Below are positions 31,331-41,118 of a stretch of 64,000 nucleotides of DNA, piece by piece (the stretch's first letter is position 1; every line of letters starts with the position of its first letter). The stretch is from Smallanthus sonchifolius. Its lineage: Eukaryota; Streptophyta; Magnoliopsida; Asterales; Asteraceae. The position numbers were made by a program, and so were the translations under genes. The DNA lies in NCBI GenBank assembly GCA_023525975.1, contig JAKNSE010000037.1:4880501-4944500 (forward strand), written 5' to 3'. The notes below the pieces were generated by a model that did no database searches, had not been told where the DNA came from, and worked only from the letters and a program-made list of their open reading frames with translations.

Positions 31331-31792
31331 CGAACACATCTGTTTTTATTTTTATTATCATTAAAAGATGACATTGTTATATATGCACCAATAAAAATGA
31401 TAATAACGACGACGGGTCGACCAAACCTCACCGTTTTAACCTGCTTTTTCGCAACCTATTACAACCACCAAAACATATGCAACAAGACATGAAATAAAAG
31501 GCATTAAAGCTAATGTCAATACCACAACATAAAGGCAGCTTGTTACATAATAGTACCATAATACATATACCATCTCTGCAAAACCTACAATTACCATGCT
31601 TAACTGCAACTACAAATACCACAAAACATCGAATATCGACAATCTCTTTGGTTGTGTCCATCAAATGCATCACAAACCCGCTAAAAAGATTCCAAAATCC
31701 TATGCCAGATTATAGATACAGAAAGTCAACCGTTAAAAAGATCAACAACAAACAGCCGCCACAGGTTACGCCATCTGCCAGCAGCTTGAACC
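31331..31792 (-). other. Presumed 3' UTR of the MBD gene
   Basis: The region after the stop codon on the minus strand has no coding signal. Minus-strand AATAAA-like words occur near 31345-31360 (TTTTTATTATC on the plus strand), making that a candidate polyadenylation area. The exact end is not defined. Confidence 0.4.
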
Positions 31793-34700
31793 TCACTGAT
31801 CCTCCACATGACAACCGTTCTCCACCACGCCTTCTCCTTCTGCTTCCACCTTTTTCCCAGACACATTGTCAAAATTACCCTTTTGCCCTTCAGCACCGCC
31901 ATCCTTCTCCCCCTCGGTAACTAGCTTTTGCTCCTCATCACGGGTTTCTCCTTGGTTGTTTTGACCATCGGCTATTTTCTCTTCGTTCGCCTCTTGTATG
32001 GGCTTACCTTCACCATATGCATTAATTTCATCCTTCTCGGTTTTCTCCGGTTCACGGATTTCTTCTTGGTTGTCTTGGCCATCAGGTATTTTCTCATTGT
32101 TCACCTCTGACAGGGGTACCTTTGGAATTTCACAAACTGCATCAGCTTCTTGTATGGGCTTATCTTCTTCACCAACTACAACAGTTTCATCCTTCTCGGT
32201 TTTCTCCTGTTCATTTCCGTTGGTTTCTTTAGGGGCATTTTCATCATTTCCGCCTTGTTTTTCATCTTCTTTCTCGTCCTTTTCAGCTTCCTTCATTTCA
32301 ACATCTATGTCAGTGATGACTTCAGGGGCGTCTTCTTTCTCTTTTTTACCCTTCTTTGAACTTGAAGACTTTCTGCCCCGTTTCTTAACGGGCTCGGTCT
32401 CTGAAGGTGGCGGAGTTGACTTCACCTTCTCACTGATTCTTGATGACCGCCTCGGCGTCTCACCACTTCCCCAATCAAATTCAGAAACCTTGGGCCCACC
32501 CGGGTGTGCTTTCAGGTACTGCTCCAGCTGCTTTCGGTTGGTGATTTCTTCACCCGTAGGTGCAGTGAACACAATTTCATCCTTCTTAGGGGTCCCTGCT
32601 TCCTTTGGCAGAAACTACAAGTAAAACCATGGATTAGAGGCAGGTTGAGGGCATATTGGTAACTTTCTAGTTCATGTCAATACTAGCAGAAGGGTAGTTT
32701 ACGGGTCCAAGAGCAGAAGCTTTTTTTACGAGTTTTAGAGATATGCAAGCATATGCATGCGTTTATATGAAGCAAATTACACACGAAATTAAAGATATTC
32801 TAATAAGAAAAATAATAAAACACGCGAAATTCATGCATGACGAAGACCATGTAACAAATTAATAGAGGTGGCAAAATGGGCAAGTTGGGCGGAGTAATTT
32901 CTAATGCTTGTCAAAATGGGACGGGGCGACCAAAAACTTCATTTTGGCTTTCTAGAGTTCTAGTTTAAGTATTTTTGTAAATAATTAATGTGTTAAATAT
33001 CATTTAAAAAGGTATGATATTACAATAATAGTCCAACTTTTTAGTAAAACGATGTAGAAGGTTTTAGGCATTAAAATAAACTTCGGGTGCCTTATCGAGC
33101 TGTTCAAACCATTTCCATTTTAGCTAATTCATTAAGTTTGACCCGTTTGAGATAAAAATACAGCACATATAATTTAGCCCAAATCAACCCATTTACTTAT
33201 AATTGGGTCAAAATTGCCACCTCTACAAATTTGCGAAGAAATTCGTATAAATACAGCTAGTAAGCCTACGATCAAATAGAAGGGAAAAAAGGTGTTTTCC
33301 GGTTAGCAGCATGAAGAAGATTACCATAGTCTACTTTATGGGTCAAATAGAATATGATTTACGCACAGATCTTAGAAAAATGCAAGTAGATGTATGCCAT
33401 TAAAAGAAACAAATAACTACACCAAATTATAACAAAAAATAATAAACATGCAGCAAATTAAAATCCAGCATTTCTATTTTGATCACTCTTATATTTCCCG
33501 GAAACAATTTGACTTTTAGTCGTATACCCAAAATGCCCCTCAACGAGAAAAAATAAAGAACAGGTGTTGAGCACAGTCGATTTATTAAAAGTGTTTTGAT
33601 TGAATCCTTAGAAAAAGAGGGACCATTGTGTTACGTTCTTTCTTAGTTCATCCAAAAAACATCCACCAAGACCAAGGTCCTTTGCATAATAACATTAAAA
33701 TAAAAATTAGGGTTCATTTGCCTAAAAAGGTAACCAACAATGGTCCAAATGGGTTTAACCAATTATTCAGTTTTCACGCATACAAACCTAAAAAATTCCA
33801 TTGAAAGTAATTTTCAACCATGAAAAGAGGTACCGACACGTCATCAGCCATGTCAGCATTTTGACCTTTTAATAATCGAAACTTTTGGAAGTTTTGAGCG
33901 TTTTTATGGGTGATAAAAAGTTGGTTATCTTAAATAAAGTTTGGACCAAAGTTGATTACATTTTTATGCAATTAAATCCAAACATTATACTAATGAAACC
34001 TTAACACGTTGATTTGCCCTATTAAAAGTGCTAATCACTTATCAAGCTCGTTTTGGTGGAAATCATGGTAGAAAAATAAGTACAAATAGAAAATTACAAA
34101 ACAAAATTTTCACCATCAGAAAAATGTCAACAAACCAAATCTGCCACTGGAATTTCAAACTACTTTTAACCTTTATTAATATAGATTTATACTCAGAATC
34201 CAACCACAAAATTAAGCAACAATGTAAATGAAAGACCGAAGAATTTCATATAAATCAAATGGTGATGCAAAATAAATTAATTCATATATGTATAGAAGAT
34301 GGCAATACCCAAAAACTGAATTGTGTTCTTCAAATCAACAAAACAAGCTAAAAACCCTAATTTCTAAAACATTAACCCCAAAAACTCAAGCTCTAACAAA
34401 ATTCAACCACTCCCAGAACCCAATACACAAAAGAAAGCAACATATCAATGAAAAAAAACTCACAAATTCCTTCTAAAGAACACTCAAAATCTTAAATTTT
34501 AAACCCACCAAAAACAAAACTAATTATCCCCCTCAAAAAAATAAACTTTAGAAACATTGAACTAATCCCAGAAACCCATTTTAAGCAACAATATCAGTGG
34601 AATAGTGAAAAAAAAAACTCACAAATCCTTCTAAAGAGCACTCAAAACCTAACTTTTAAAACCCACCAAAAACAAAGCTAATTATCCCCAAAAAACAGAA

Positions 34701-35450
34701 TTTAGGAAAACTGAACTAATCACAGAACTCATTTCACAGAAATAAGTAACAATACAAGTGGGACAGTGAAAAAAACTCACAAATTCCTTCTAAAGAACAT
34801 TCAAAACCTTAACTTTTTAAACCCACCAAAAACAAAGCTAATTATCCCCAAAAAACAAAATTTTAGGGAAATTGAACTAATCCCAGAACCCATTTCACAA
34901 AATTAAGCAACAATTATCAGGGGAAAAGTGAAGGAAAAAAACTCACAAATTCCTTCTAAAGAACACTCAAAACCCTAACTTTTTAAACCCAACAAAAAAA
35001 AGCTAATTATCCCCAAAAAATATGAACTTTACAAAAATTGAACTAATCCCAGAACCCAATTCACAAAATTATAACCCATAACCAAAAATTCAAACTTGAG
35101 CAACACTGAGCTAAAACAAGAACCCAATTCAAGAAACTAAACCAACAATGTAAGTAGAAGACCAAATTGCTTCAAAAGCACGCCCAAAAACCCTAATTTT
35201 CAAAACCCACCAAAATCAAACCAAATTATCCCCCAAAACTTAAACTTTAGCAAAATTAAACTTCACCCAGAACCCAATTCACAAAATTAAACACCAATTT
35301 AAACAAAAAAAAATTCAACTTAACAATACTTGCATACAACATAAAATACAAATGTAAAGAGAAGAGAACAAAAACCATCTTTTTCCAGCCAGTAGGTGCA
35401 GGGAGCTCCAGTGAAACAACTTCATCATTATTCAGACCTGAATTCGCCAT
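31793..35450 (-). CDS. MBD11: Methyl-CpG-binding-domain protein, MBD10/MBD11 type
   Basis: Two coding exons: 35450-35376 (25 codons) and 32614-31793 (273 codons plus stop). The 2761-bp intron 35375-32615 has GT-AG ends and keeps phase 0. The 298-residue product starts MANSGLNNDEVVSLELPAPT. The MBD spans about residues 10-75, crossing the splice, with GWKKM, FLPKEAGTPKKDEI, APTGEEITNRKQLEQYLK and HPGG. The following WGSGETPRRSSRISEKVK and a basic KKRGRKSSSSKKGKK tract are typical of the plant MBD10/11 group. The remaining ~190 residues are Glu/Lys-rich and disordered, with an internal ~45-residue duplication (EKTEKDE...KPIQEA...GQDNQEE). It is expected to be nuclear and chromatin-bound; Arabidopsis MBD10 is linked to rRNA-gene silencing. 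I cannot tell MBD10 from MBD11 orthology. It is the only intact host gene here. Confidence 0.93.
32863..33225. mobile_element. hAT-type MITE in the MBD intron
   Basis: Terminal repeats TAGAGGTGGCAAAATGGG at 32863 and its inverse (TTGCCACCTCTA) ending at 33225; 363 bp. The flanks CAAATTAA (32855-32862) and CAAATTTG (33226-33233) match at six of eight bases, as for an aged 8-bp TSD. Subterminal GGGTCAAA and TTTGACCCG words repeat near both ends. Non-coding. Confidence 0.85.
33234..34289. other. Intron sequence of the MBD gene, no further features
   Basis: AT-rich intronic sequence between the MITE and the minisatellite. No open frame with coding character, repeat or RNA gene could be supported. 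Confidence 0.6.
34290..35310. repeat. ~160-bp minisatellite in the MBD intron, about six units
   Basis: The anchor ACTCACAAATTCCTTCTAAA recurs at 34458, 34617, 34775 and 34941 (spacing 158-166 bp). Diverged units extend to the left (from about 34290) and right (to about 35310), each including ACCCACCAAAA, CTAATTATCCCC and CCCAGAACCCA. The array approaches the first exon within about 70 bp. Confidence 0.88.
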
Positions 35451-35650
35451 TTTTTAAACAAAAAACCTACAAATTTCATGAAAAAAAAGTAACAACCAAG
35501 TTTATTATGCTAAAAACAAACTGGGAATTTGTTTAGTGACAAAATATGTTTAAAGATCCAAAAAGATTTATGACAAACCTTGATGTTTATCTCTCTTGAA
35601 GTTTGGATTTTGTTGTAGGAGAATTGGGGATTTTGGAACCGAAAGTTTTT
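35451..35650 (-). promoter_or_regulatory. 5' UTR and leader intron of the MBD gene, and its start region
   Basis: Upstream of the ATG the minus strand has a plausible leader intron, 35578-35467 (112 bp), with AG/GTTTGT at the donor and TTTGTAG at the acceptor. Before it lies a CAAACTTCAAGAGAGATAAA-like leader starting near 35640. No clear TATA box is seen, as is usual for housekeeping-type plant genes. Leader introns often raise expression. Confidence 0.55.
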
Positions 35651-35884
35651 CAAACGGTAAGTGAAATAGGTGTAGAGAAAACGTTACTCTTTGGCCCTTG
35701 TGATAAAGTAAGTAACATGTTCAGTCCCTGTATTATTATTTCTTTTTAGATTGTAAGAGTTTTGTCTTTCAAGTATGGTGTAAACCAGTCATGCGAACCC
35801 GAGCTCGAGTAGGCTCGAGCTCGGCTCATTTAGCTTACATAGAGCTTGAGCTCGGCTCGTTTCGAGCTCTATTTCTTAAGCTAA

Positions 35885-37039
35885 GGGGAAGGGGTATACC
35901 CATGTGATTATGGTGTGATGTGATAATAAAGTGCACGCCACGTGACGTCACGTCAGATTCTGGAAAAATCTCACCATAATCACATGGCAAGGGGTATACC
36001 CATGTGATTGTGGTGGTGTGATAATTTAATGTTTATTTTTGAATTTTTATTTAAATAAAATTAAACATAATATTTAAATAAAATAAAACGTAATATTTAA
36101 ATAAAATAAAACATAATATTCATTAATAATAAAAAAAATTACATTAATAATAAAATAAATTACATTACTAATGATTTGATTTTTCATAAATATACTCAAT
36201 CAAGTCCGCCTTTAGTGCGTTATGAATTTCTCGATTGCGTATTTCTTAACGGTTTACTCGCTTTTGATCTTCATCAATTTCTTCGTACGTAATCTCCTCC
36301 TCATTTGGGCTGTATTGACAAATTGTCGCTCCTTGATCCTCTAAAATCATATTATGCAAAATCACACAAGCATACATAATGTTTCGGATTTTGATTTGAG
36401 ACCAAGATCGAGCCGGCCTTTCTATTATATGCCACTTATTCTTTAATAGACCGAACGCTCGTTGGCCGAGGATGCCAAAACCATAGATCATTTGAAGCCA
36501 CGGCTTCAAGCATAATACTTGGTCGAGGATGATCGCCGCGTGCAAACTGACCTCGCCACGCATTTGGGCAATTTCTCCAATCCCAATGTGTGCAATCGAT
36601 GCTACCAAGCATGCCGACAAAGCCGTGTTTAGCTTCATGAAAAGCATATAACTGTTGAATGTCGCTAGCCGACGGTTTACGTAAATATTTTTGACCGTAC
36701 AATAAAATGATGAAGACATTTTATAAGTTTTTTTGTAGTATAGAGAAGATGAGATAAAATGGTTAAAAGTATGAATATTATGGTATATAAATTGGGTATT
36801 TACAGTGAGTATAATTTAATATTAATAATTATTATTATTTATTTAATATTTATTATTTTTCAACGGTAAAATTACCGTTCAACGTTCGAAATCAAGCAAA
36901 AACTGGCGTGAAATAAATCACGTCCTTGGATCACGGCGTGATTCAAAAAACAAGGGGGCGGTGTTTCGCTTGGATCACGGCGTGATTAGTAGCGCCAGGT
37001 AGGATCACGGCGTTTTTGTGGCATGTATACCGGTTCCCC
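35885..37039 (-). mobile_element. PIF/Harbinger element, internally deleted
   Basis: 1155 bp with ends GGGGAAGGGGTATACCCATG and its imperfect inverse (ATGTATACCGGTTCCCC) and the 3-bp TSD TAA at 35882-35884 and 37040-37042, diagnostic of Harbinger. The left end is doubled: GGGGTATACCCATGTGATT recurs at about 35992. Between the two, CATGTGATTATGGTG is mirrored by CACCATAATCACATG. A truncated nuclease gene lies at 36246-36719. Confidence 0.9.
36246..36719 (-). pseudogene. PIF/Harbinger DDE nuclease, truncated and frameshifted
   Basis: Segments in two overlapping frames match the DDE_Tnp_4 (ALP1-like) family: KYLRKPSASDIQQLYAFHE, then MLGSIDCTHWDWRNCPNAW with the first catalytic Asp, and SIMLEAVASNDLWFWH. 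In the other frame come RAFGLLKNKWHIIERPAR and VILHNMILEDQ. The middle of the nuclease, with the second Asp (normally a GPPGSNND-like motif), is deleted and the frame changes there. No Myb-like partner gene is present, so the element is non-autonomous. Confidence 0.88.
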
Positions 37040-37149
37040 TAAAGTTCGACCCGTGGTTAGTTTCAAGCTCGAGCTCAGCTCAGGTTCGGCTCGTTTATTA
37101 TTTATTAATTTTTATATATTCCTTATTATAACTTTTATATATATAATTA

Positions 37150-37562
37150 CTAGCTTAGATCCCGTGTACTACACACAGGGTGAAAAATATCAATAAATAA
37201 AGTTCTTAAATTTTTATGTGCATATTTTACAGTATACTAAGGATAGAAAAAAAACTCAAAATATGTAAAAATTAATATATATAATTGGGTTTCAAAAATA
37301 CGTTAAGTATTATTTAATGTAATTTGATTTTCATTAATTAATTGATTAAAAATAAAAGTTACATAACTAGATTTCAAAGTTTCTTATAATAAGGGATAAT
37401 CTAATAATTGTGTTTTATTAGTATAATTAATATTTTATTTAAATATATATTATTATTAAAAGATGGAGGTGCATTTAACAAAAGAGAGGCGGGAAAAAAT
37501 GATAAGAATGAATATGGAGTTGACACGTGACATGAAAAAACCTTTATTTATTATATAGTATA
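37150..37562 (-). mobile_element. Short non-autonomous Helitron, relative of 27035-27472
   Basis: The plus strand starts CTAGCTTAGATCCCGTGTAC and ends TTTATTATATAGTATAT. This is the inverse of a Helitron, with the 3' hairpin (CCCGTGTACTACACACAGGG) at its left. It is alignable along its length with 27035-27472, including GAATATGGAG(T/A)(T/C)GACACGTGACAT. The outer 5' bases have diverged (ATATAC for TCTATAC). Confidence 0.8.
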
Positions 37563-37762
37563 TTTAAGACATTAAATAAAATTTATATAAATAACAGGTT
37601 CGTTTAGGCTCACGAGGTAGCTCGATTAAGCTCGAGTTCGGGCTCGCTTATTAAACAAGCTTATTTTTAGGTTCGAGCTTGTTTAAACTTGACTCGATTC
37701 AAGCTTTTCGCGAGTCAATCTCGAGTAGCTCACGAGCCAACTTAGCCTGTTGACACCCTTAA

Positions 37763-38288
37763 TTTCTAGAGTTAACCTTCTAAGTCCTAATTGTTATTTA
37801 GCATAAATTGAACATTACATGACCAACCTCAAATTAGTCAAAGTGCTATTGAAGTTATGTGGATTATCCTGAAGAGGATAATTAAAAAAAAAGTATATAT
37901 AACATTACTAGGTTATATACCTATTTATAACATGAGTTGTTTAATAGAAAAATAAAAGTAAAAATAATATGTAAAAAAATTTATAATAATGTGTAAAATA
38001 AGAAATAAAATTCTTTGTTTCCTTAATTAAGTAATAATTAGAATTCAAATTTGATATTATCTTTTTTGAAAAATAAAAACATTAACATAATTAAATTTCA
38101 AAATTCAAAGTTACTTAAAATAGAGAAATTAAAAAAAATTAGTGAGAAAAATATGGTGATGACACATGACATTCTTTGGAATCATTTATTAGAATAAGGA
38201 TTTTTAAAAAATACACTTTTTGTCATAATAACTCGTATAAAAAAACACCACTTGTTTAAAACTTCATCATATTATAAACGTACTCGTG
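37763..38288. other. Intergenic AT-rich sequence
   Basis: No gene. Around 37900-38200 short similarities to the neighbouring Helitron (GGTGATGACACATGACATTC, ATTTATTAGAATAAGG) suggest an older, diverged Helitron fragment, but its ends cannot be set. Confidence 0.4.
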
Positions 38289-38291
38289 TTA

Positions 38292-38578
38292 GGGTGGAGG
38301 GGGTGGAGCTCGGGTTCCCACGGGTAATCGGCAACACCGCCGCAACACCAAAGGGTTCACAGGTTCGAGCATGTCGGGTACTTTTCACGGGTTCATGAAG
38401 CTGTGGCTTAAGCAGTGGTTGGTTGTTGAATAGGCAGGTTCATGAAACGGGTAGAGAGTAACACTGTCGCAACATATAGGGTAGTTTAGGGTTCAAATGG
38501 CGTGGCATTACATGACGCGTTTTGATTGGGTAATTTCTAGGGTACTTAGAGGTTGAAAGGGTTCCACCCACTTCACCC
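38292..38578. mobile_element. Tourist-like MITE
   Basis: 287 bp. The left end GGGTGGAGGGGGTGGAGC is the imperfect inverse of the right end (GTTCCACCCACTTCACCC), with the 3-bp TSD TTA at 38289-38291 and 38579-38581, which fits a Harbinger-derived MITE. The interior has GGGTTCACAGG/GGGTTCATGAA words and no coding frame. Confidence 0.82.
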
Positions 38579-38581
38579 TTA

Positions 38582-39186
38582 AGATCTAGTTAATCTTTTT
38601 AACATTATGTTATGTTTTTTAATTTATGGTTTATTTTTTGGTAAATCGCATAATAATATGTTAATTCTTTATAAGTTGCTTTTTTTTAATTTATGGTTTA
38701 TTTTTTTGTTAGATTGCATAAAGATATGTTATATTTTATTTTCTTAAATTCACTATTTGAGGGATTGGTTTTTTTTTTTAGTTAAGGTTCCAAGCTCATT
38801 TTCAAATAAATAAGGATTGGTAGTTGGTTTCTTGATGTTAAAGCGACCTTGTAAACTAACTTGGCATCTTCTTGTCAATCAAATATGTTTTTAATAGTTC
38901 TATAAATGATGTGTATCCAACAATTTATTTGAAAACAATACTTTTCCATCAAACCAAACGGCTATGTAATGTGATACAACGTTACATAGGTATGTGTATC
39001 ACACAAAATAGCGGTGTGTCAAAAAAAAATAGTAATAGCCAGCACACAACTATGTGCTTCTCACAATAGAGTTGTGTGGTCCTTTAGTGTCTTAAAGTTT
39101 CAATTGCCATAAACACTATGTTTCCATAGTAAAACATACGGTGACATATGGCACGACTATGTAAGATATTTCATATAGCCATGAGT
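38582..39186. other. Intergenic sequence with a short duplication
   Basis: 38620-38740 carries two ~60-bp copies of TTTTTAATTTATGGTTTATTTTTTGGTAAATCGCATAA. The rest (38870-39170) repeats words such as CACACAAATAGCGGTGTG and GGTTATGTA weakly. No gene is visible. Confidence 0.5.
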
Positions 39187-39244
39187 TGTTGGCTCAATTG
39201 TTGTTTAGTTTAAGAAACGGACCCAACCCGTGAGTTAAGGGTTT

Positions 39245-40650
39245 GAATTAATTACACGGATGACCCTTGTGTTTTATCCAGATTTCACTTTTGGCCCATA
39301 GGAATCAGAAACTACAGATTTGGACCAATAGTTTGCACGTTTGTAACATAAATGGCCCCTGAAGTGGATGTTAGTTAAGTTTTTCAGTTAAGTGCATGTG
39401 AAATGACTAAAATACCCTTTACATAATAAAAACAAAAAAGAATTAACTCATTAAAAAAATAGGACCCACCAAAACCCACCCACCTCATCTTCACCAAATC
39501 AAAACCACCTCTCCCACCAAACCCTAGCTTCCACCTCCCCTTCTCATCACCACCAGCCACCACCACTTTTGATTTTTTCAACTTCTTTCTACGCGTTTTT
39601 AGTCACAATTCAGCCATGCTGCCAGACACCATGCCGTTGATGACCTTTTCTCATCGTTGAACTCATCACCGGCAAGTCCTCAAGTCAATCTCGGTAGTGA
39701 TTCTCCCAATTTGATTAGTTTCGATGACGATGGCGAGGAAGATTACGATAACATCCCTACCACTAGTAAACCTCTTATGGTTTTCGATCGGTTCTACGAT
39801 TCATCATCGGAAGACGGATTTTACTCAACCGGAAGTGGCGGCGGTGGCGGCGGTGGTAGTACCGGTGGGTATAATTCTCTAGTTCATGCTGCCGGAAATC
39901 GGTTGGATTACATGATGCAGTATCTAGACCGGAAGCTATTGACGGTGGATGGAAAGGATAATGAACTTAAACAGGCGTTACCGGAGTTTATAGGTAGTGG
40001 TGGAGGGCGTGGGATGTTTAGATTACCGATTAAGGCTGCTGTACATCTTGATCGGCCGCCGAGTCTCCTCCGCTTAGGGAACCTATGAATAAATATGCAA
40101 TTTCATTGAACCGATTAAGGTTGTTGTACATCCTGAAACGGGAACACAACTTAAGACGAGGAACACAGACGGAGAAACAGGAACCACCCCATCTCGTTTT
40201 TCCGGCTTTAGTTTTCAGATCCACCCCATCTCGCCGGAGAAACGGGAACATTGACGAGGCTGTGGAGATAGCACTAGAGACGGGGAAGGGGATGACGAAG
40301 ATGGTGTCGCTTATCGTTGATTTTGCTTTCGTCAACAACGAGCTAAATATGTGATTTGAATTTTTGCAGAAAATCAAATCTGGATGTAATGTTGGATGGG
40401 GAAGAAGAATCGTGGGGTAGGGTAGGGTTAGAGAGAAGATGGGTGGGGTGGGTGTTTATATTGTTTTTTAGTTTTTAATTTATAAAGGGGTATATAGGTT
40501 ATTTTAAAAAATTTAACCCCAAAAGATAACTGACATCCAACCCAGGGGCATGGGTGTTACAAACTATTGGGCCAAACTTGTATTTTTCCATTCCTAAGGG
40601 CTAAAAGTGAAATCTGGGTAAACCACAAGGGCCATCCGTGTAGTTAATTC
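39245..40650 (+). mobile_element. Pack-MULE (Mutator-like element carrying a gene fragment)
   Basis: 1406 bp with long inverted ends of roughly 160-180 bp (GAATTAATTACACGGATG... on the left; inverse at 40485-40650) and a perfect 9-bp TSD TAAGGGTTT at 39236-39244 and 40651-40659, the signature of Mutator-like elements. The ends contain the CCAGATTTCACTTTTGGCCC text common to this family. The interior is GC-richer than its surroundings, with a host-gene-like frame and no MURA transposase. Confidence 0.92.
39600..40100 (+). pseudogene. Captured N-terminal fragment, probably type II inositol polyphosphate 5-phosphatase
   Basis: The open frame has acidic and Ser-rich stretches (LISFDDDGEEDYDNIP, DSSSEDGFYSTGSG), a Gly run, then NRLDYMMQYLDRKL and ALPEFIGSGGGRGMFRLPIK followed by AAVHLDRPPSL. 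The order RLDYM-QFLDRKL, ALPEFIG-GGG and AAVHP-RPPSLE is what I recall from the N-terminus of plant type II 5PTases (FRA3 group), upstream of their WD repeats. The frame then runs off into unrelated sequence and stops at 40086. No in-frame ATG starts it. It has no catalytic domain and is a transduplicated fragment, not a working phosphatase. Confidence 0.6.
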
Positions 40651-41118
40651 TAAGGGTTTTAATGGTTAATTATTTGACCAAGTAGGGTTATTAGGTTTTT
40701 GTTAGAAACGTTTGTGTTAGCATTATAAATAGTTGTTATCGGGTTATGGTTTCATCAATAGAGTTTTAATTGAGGTTTTTGATTTATAATTCCTCCGAGT
40801 AATAATATTAGGAGTTATCCAATCCTCGTCTTTGTTCTTTTATCGTTTGAGTTATATCGATTATGTTCTCGAATTTGTATGAGAGCGGTTTAAGCTCTTG
40901 ACCATCTTTCGCGGATCGAACTTGTTGTTTTATGACAAGGGTGAAACCAGTCAAAGTTGTTGTTTGCCGATCAAAGCCGTGACCAAGAAACTAGGGGCAT
41001 GTCAGATTTTGCACTCAATTTTGAGGTGGAAATCCATTTTTGCGTTAAGTTTCTGTGTAGGGTCGATCAAGTTGTTGTTCTTAAATTGATTATTGATTTA
41101 AGAACTTGATCAAGAACC

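Larger units (their letters stand above)
35795..37755. mobile_element. GAGCTCG-rich element, probable hAT MITE, split by two later insertions
   Basis: 35795-35881, 37043-37149 and 37563-37755 share words such as GAGCTCGGCTCG, AGCTCGAG and TTAAGCTCGAGTTCGG and read as one broken element. Its outer ends, ATGGTGTAAACC near 35778 and the inverse of GTTGACACCCTT near 37760, are roughly inverted. A Harbinger element (35885-37039) and a Helitron (37150-37562) interrupt it. No clean TSD was found for the outer element. Confidence 0.55.
39187..41100 (+). mobile_element. LTR-like sequence split by a Pack-MULE
   Basis: TGTTGGCTCAATTGTTG at 39187 looks like the start of a Copia-type LTR. Beyond the Pack-MULE it continues at 40660 with TTAGCATTATAAATAGTTG (TATA-like at 40722) and GTTTCATCAATAGAGTTTTA, the usual promoter and leader layout of such an LTR. 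The right boundary and TSD could not be found, so this may be a truncated LTR or solo LTR. Confidence 0.45.

Noticed and set aside
31998..32624. Long plus-strand frame (208 codons) opposite the MBD gene
   Set aside because: Shadow of the Glu/Lys-rich coding exon: the antisense of GAA/GAG/AAG codons gives Ser/Phe/Leu-rich text without stops.
40898..41089. 63-codon frame between the Pack-MULE and the next LTR
   Set aside because: No domain and no gene structure; it lies in LTR-like leader sequence.
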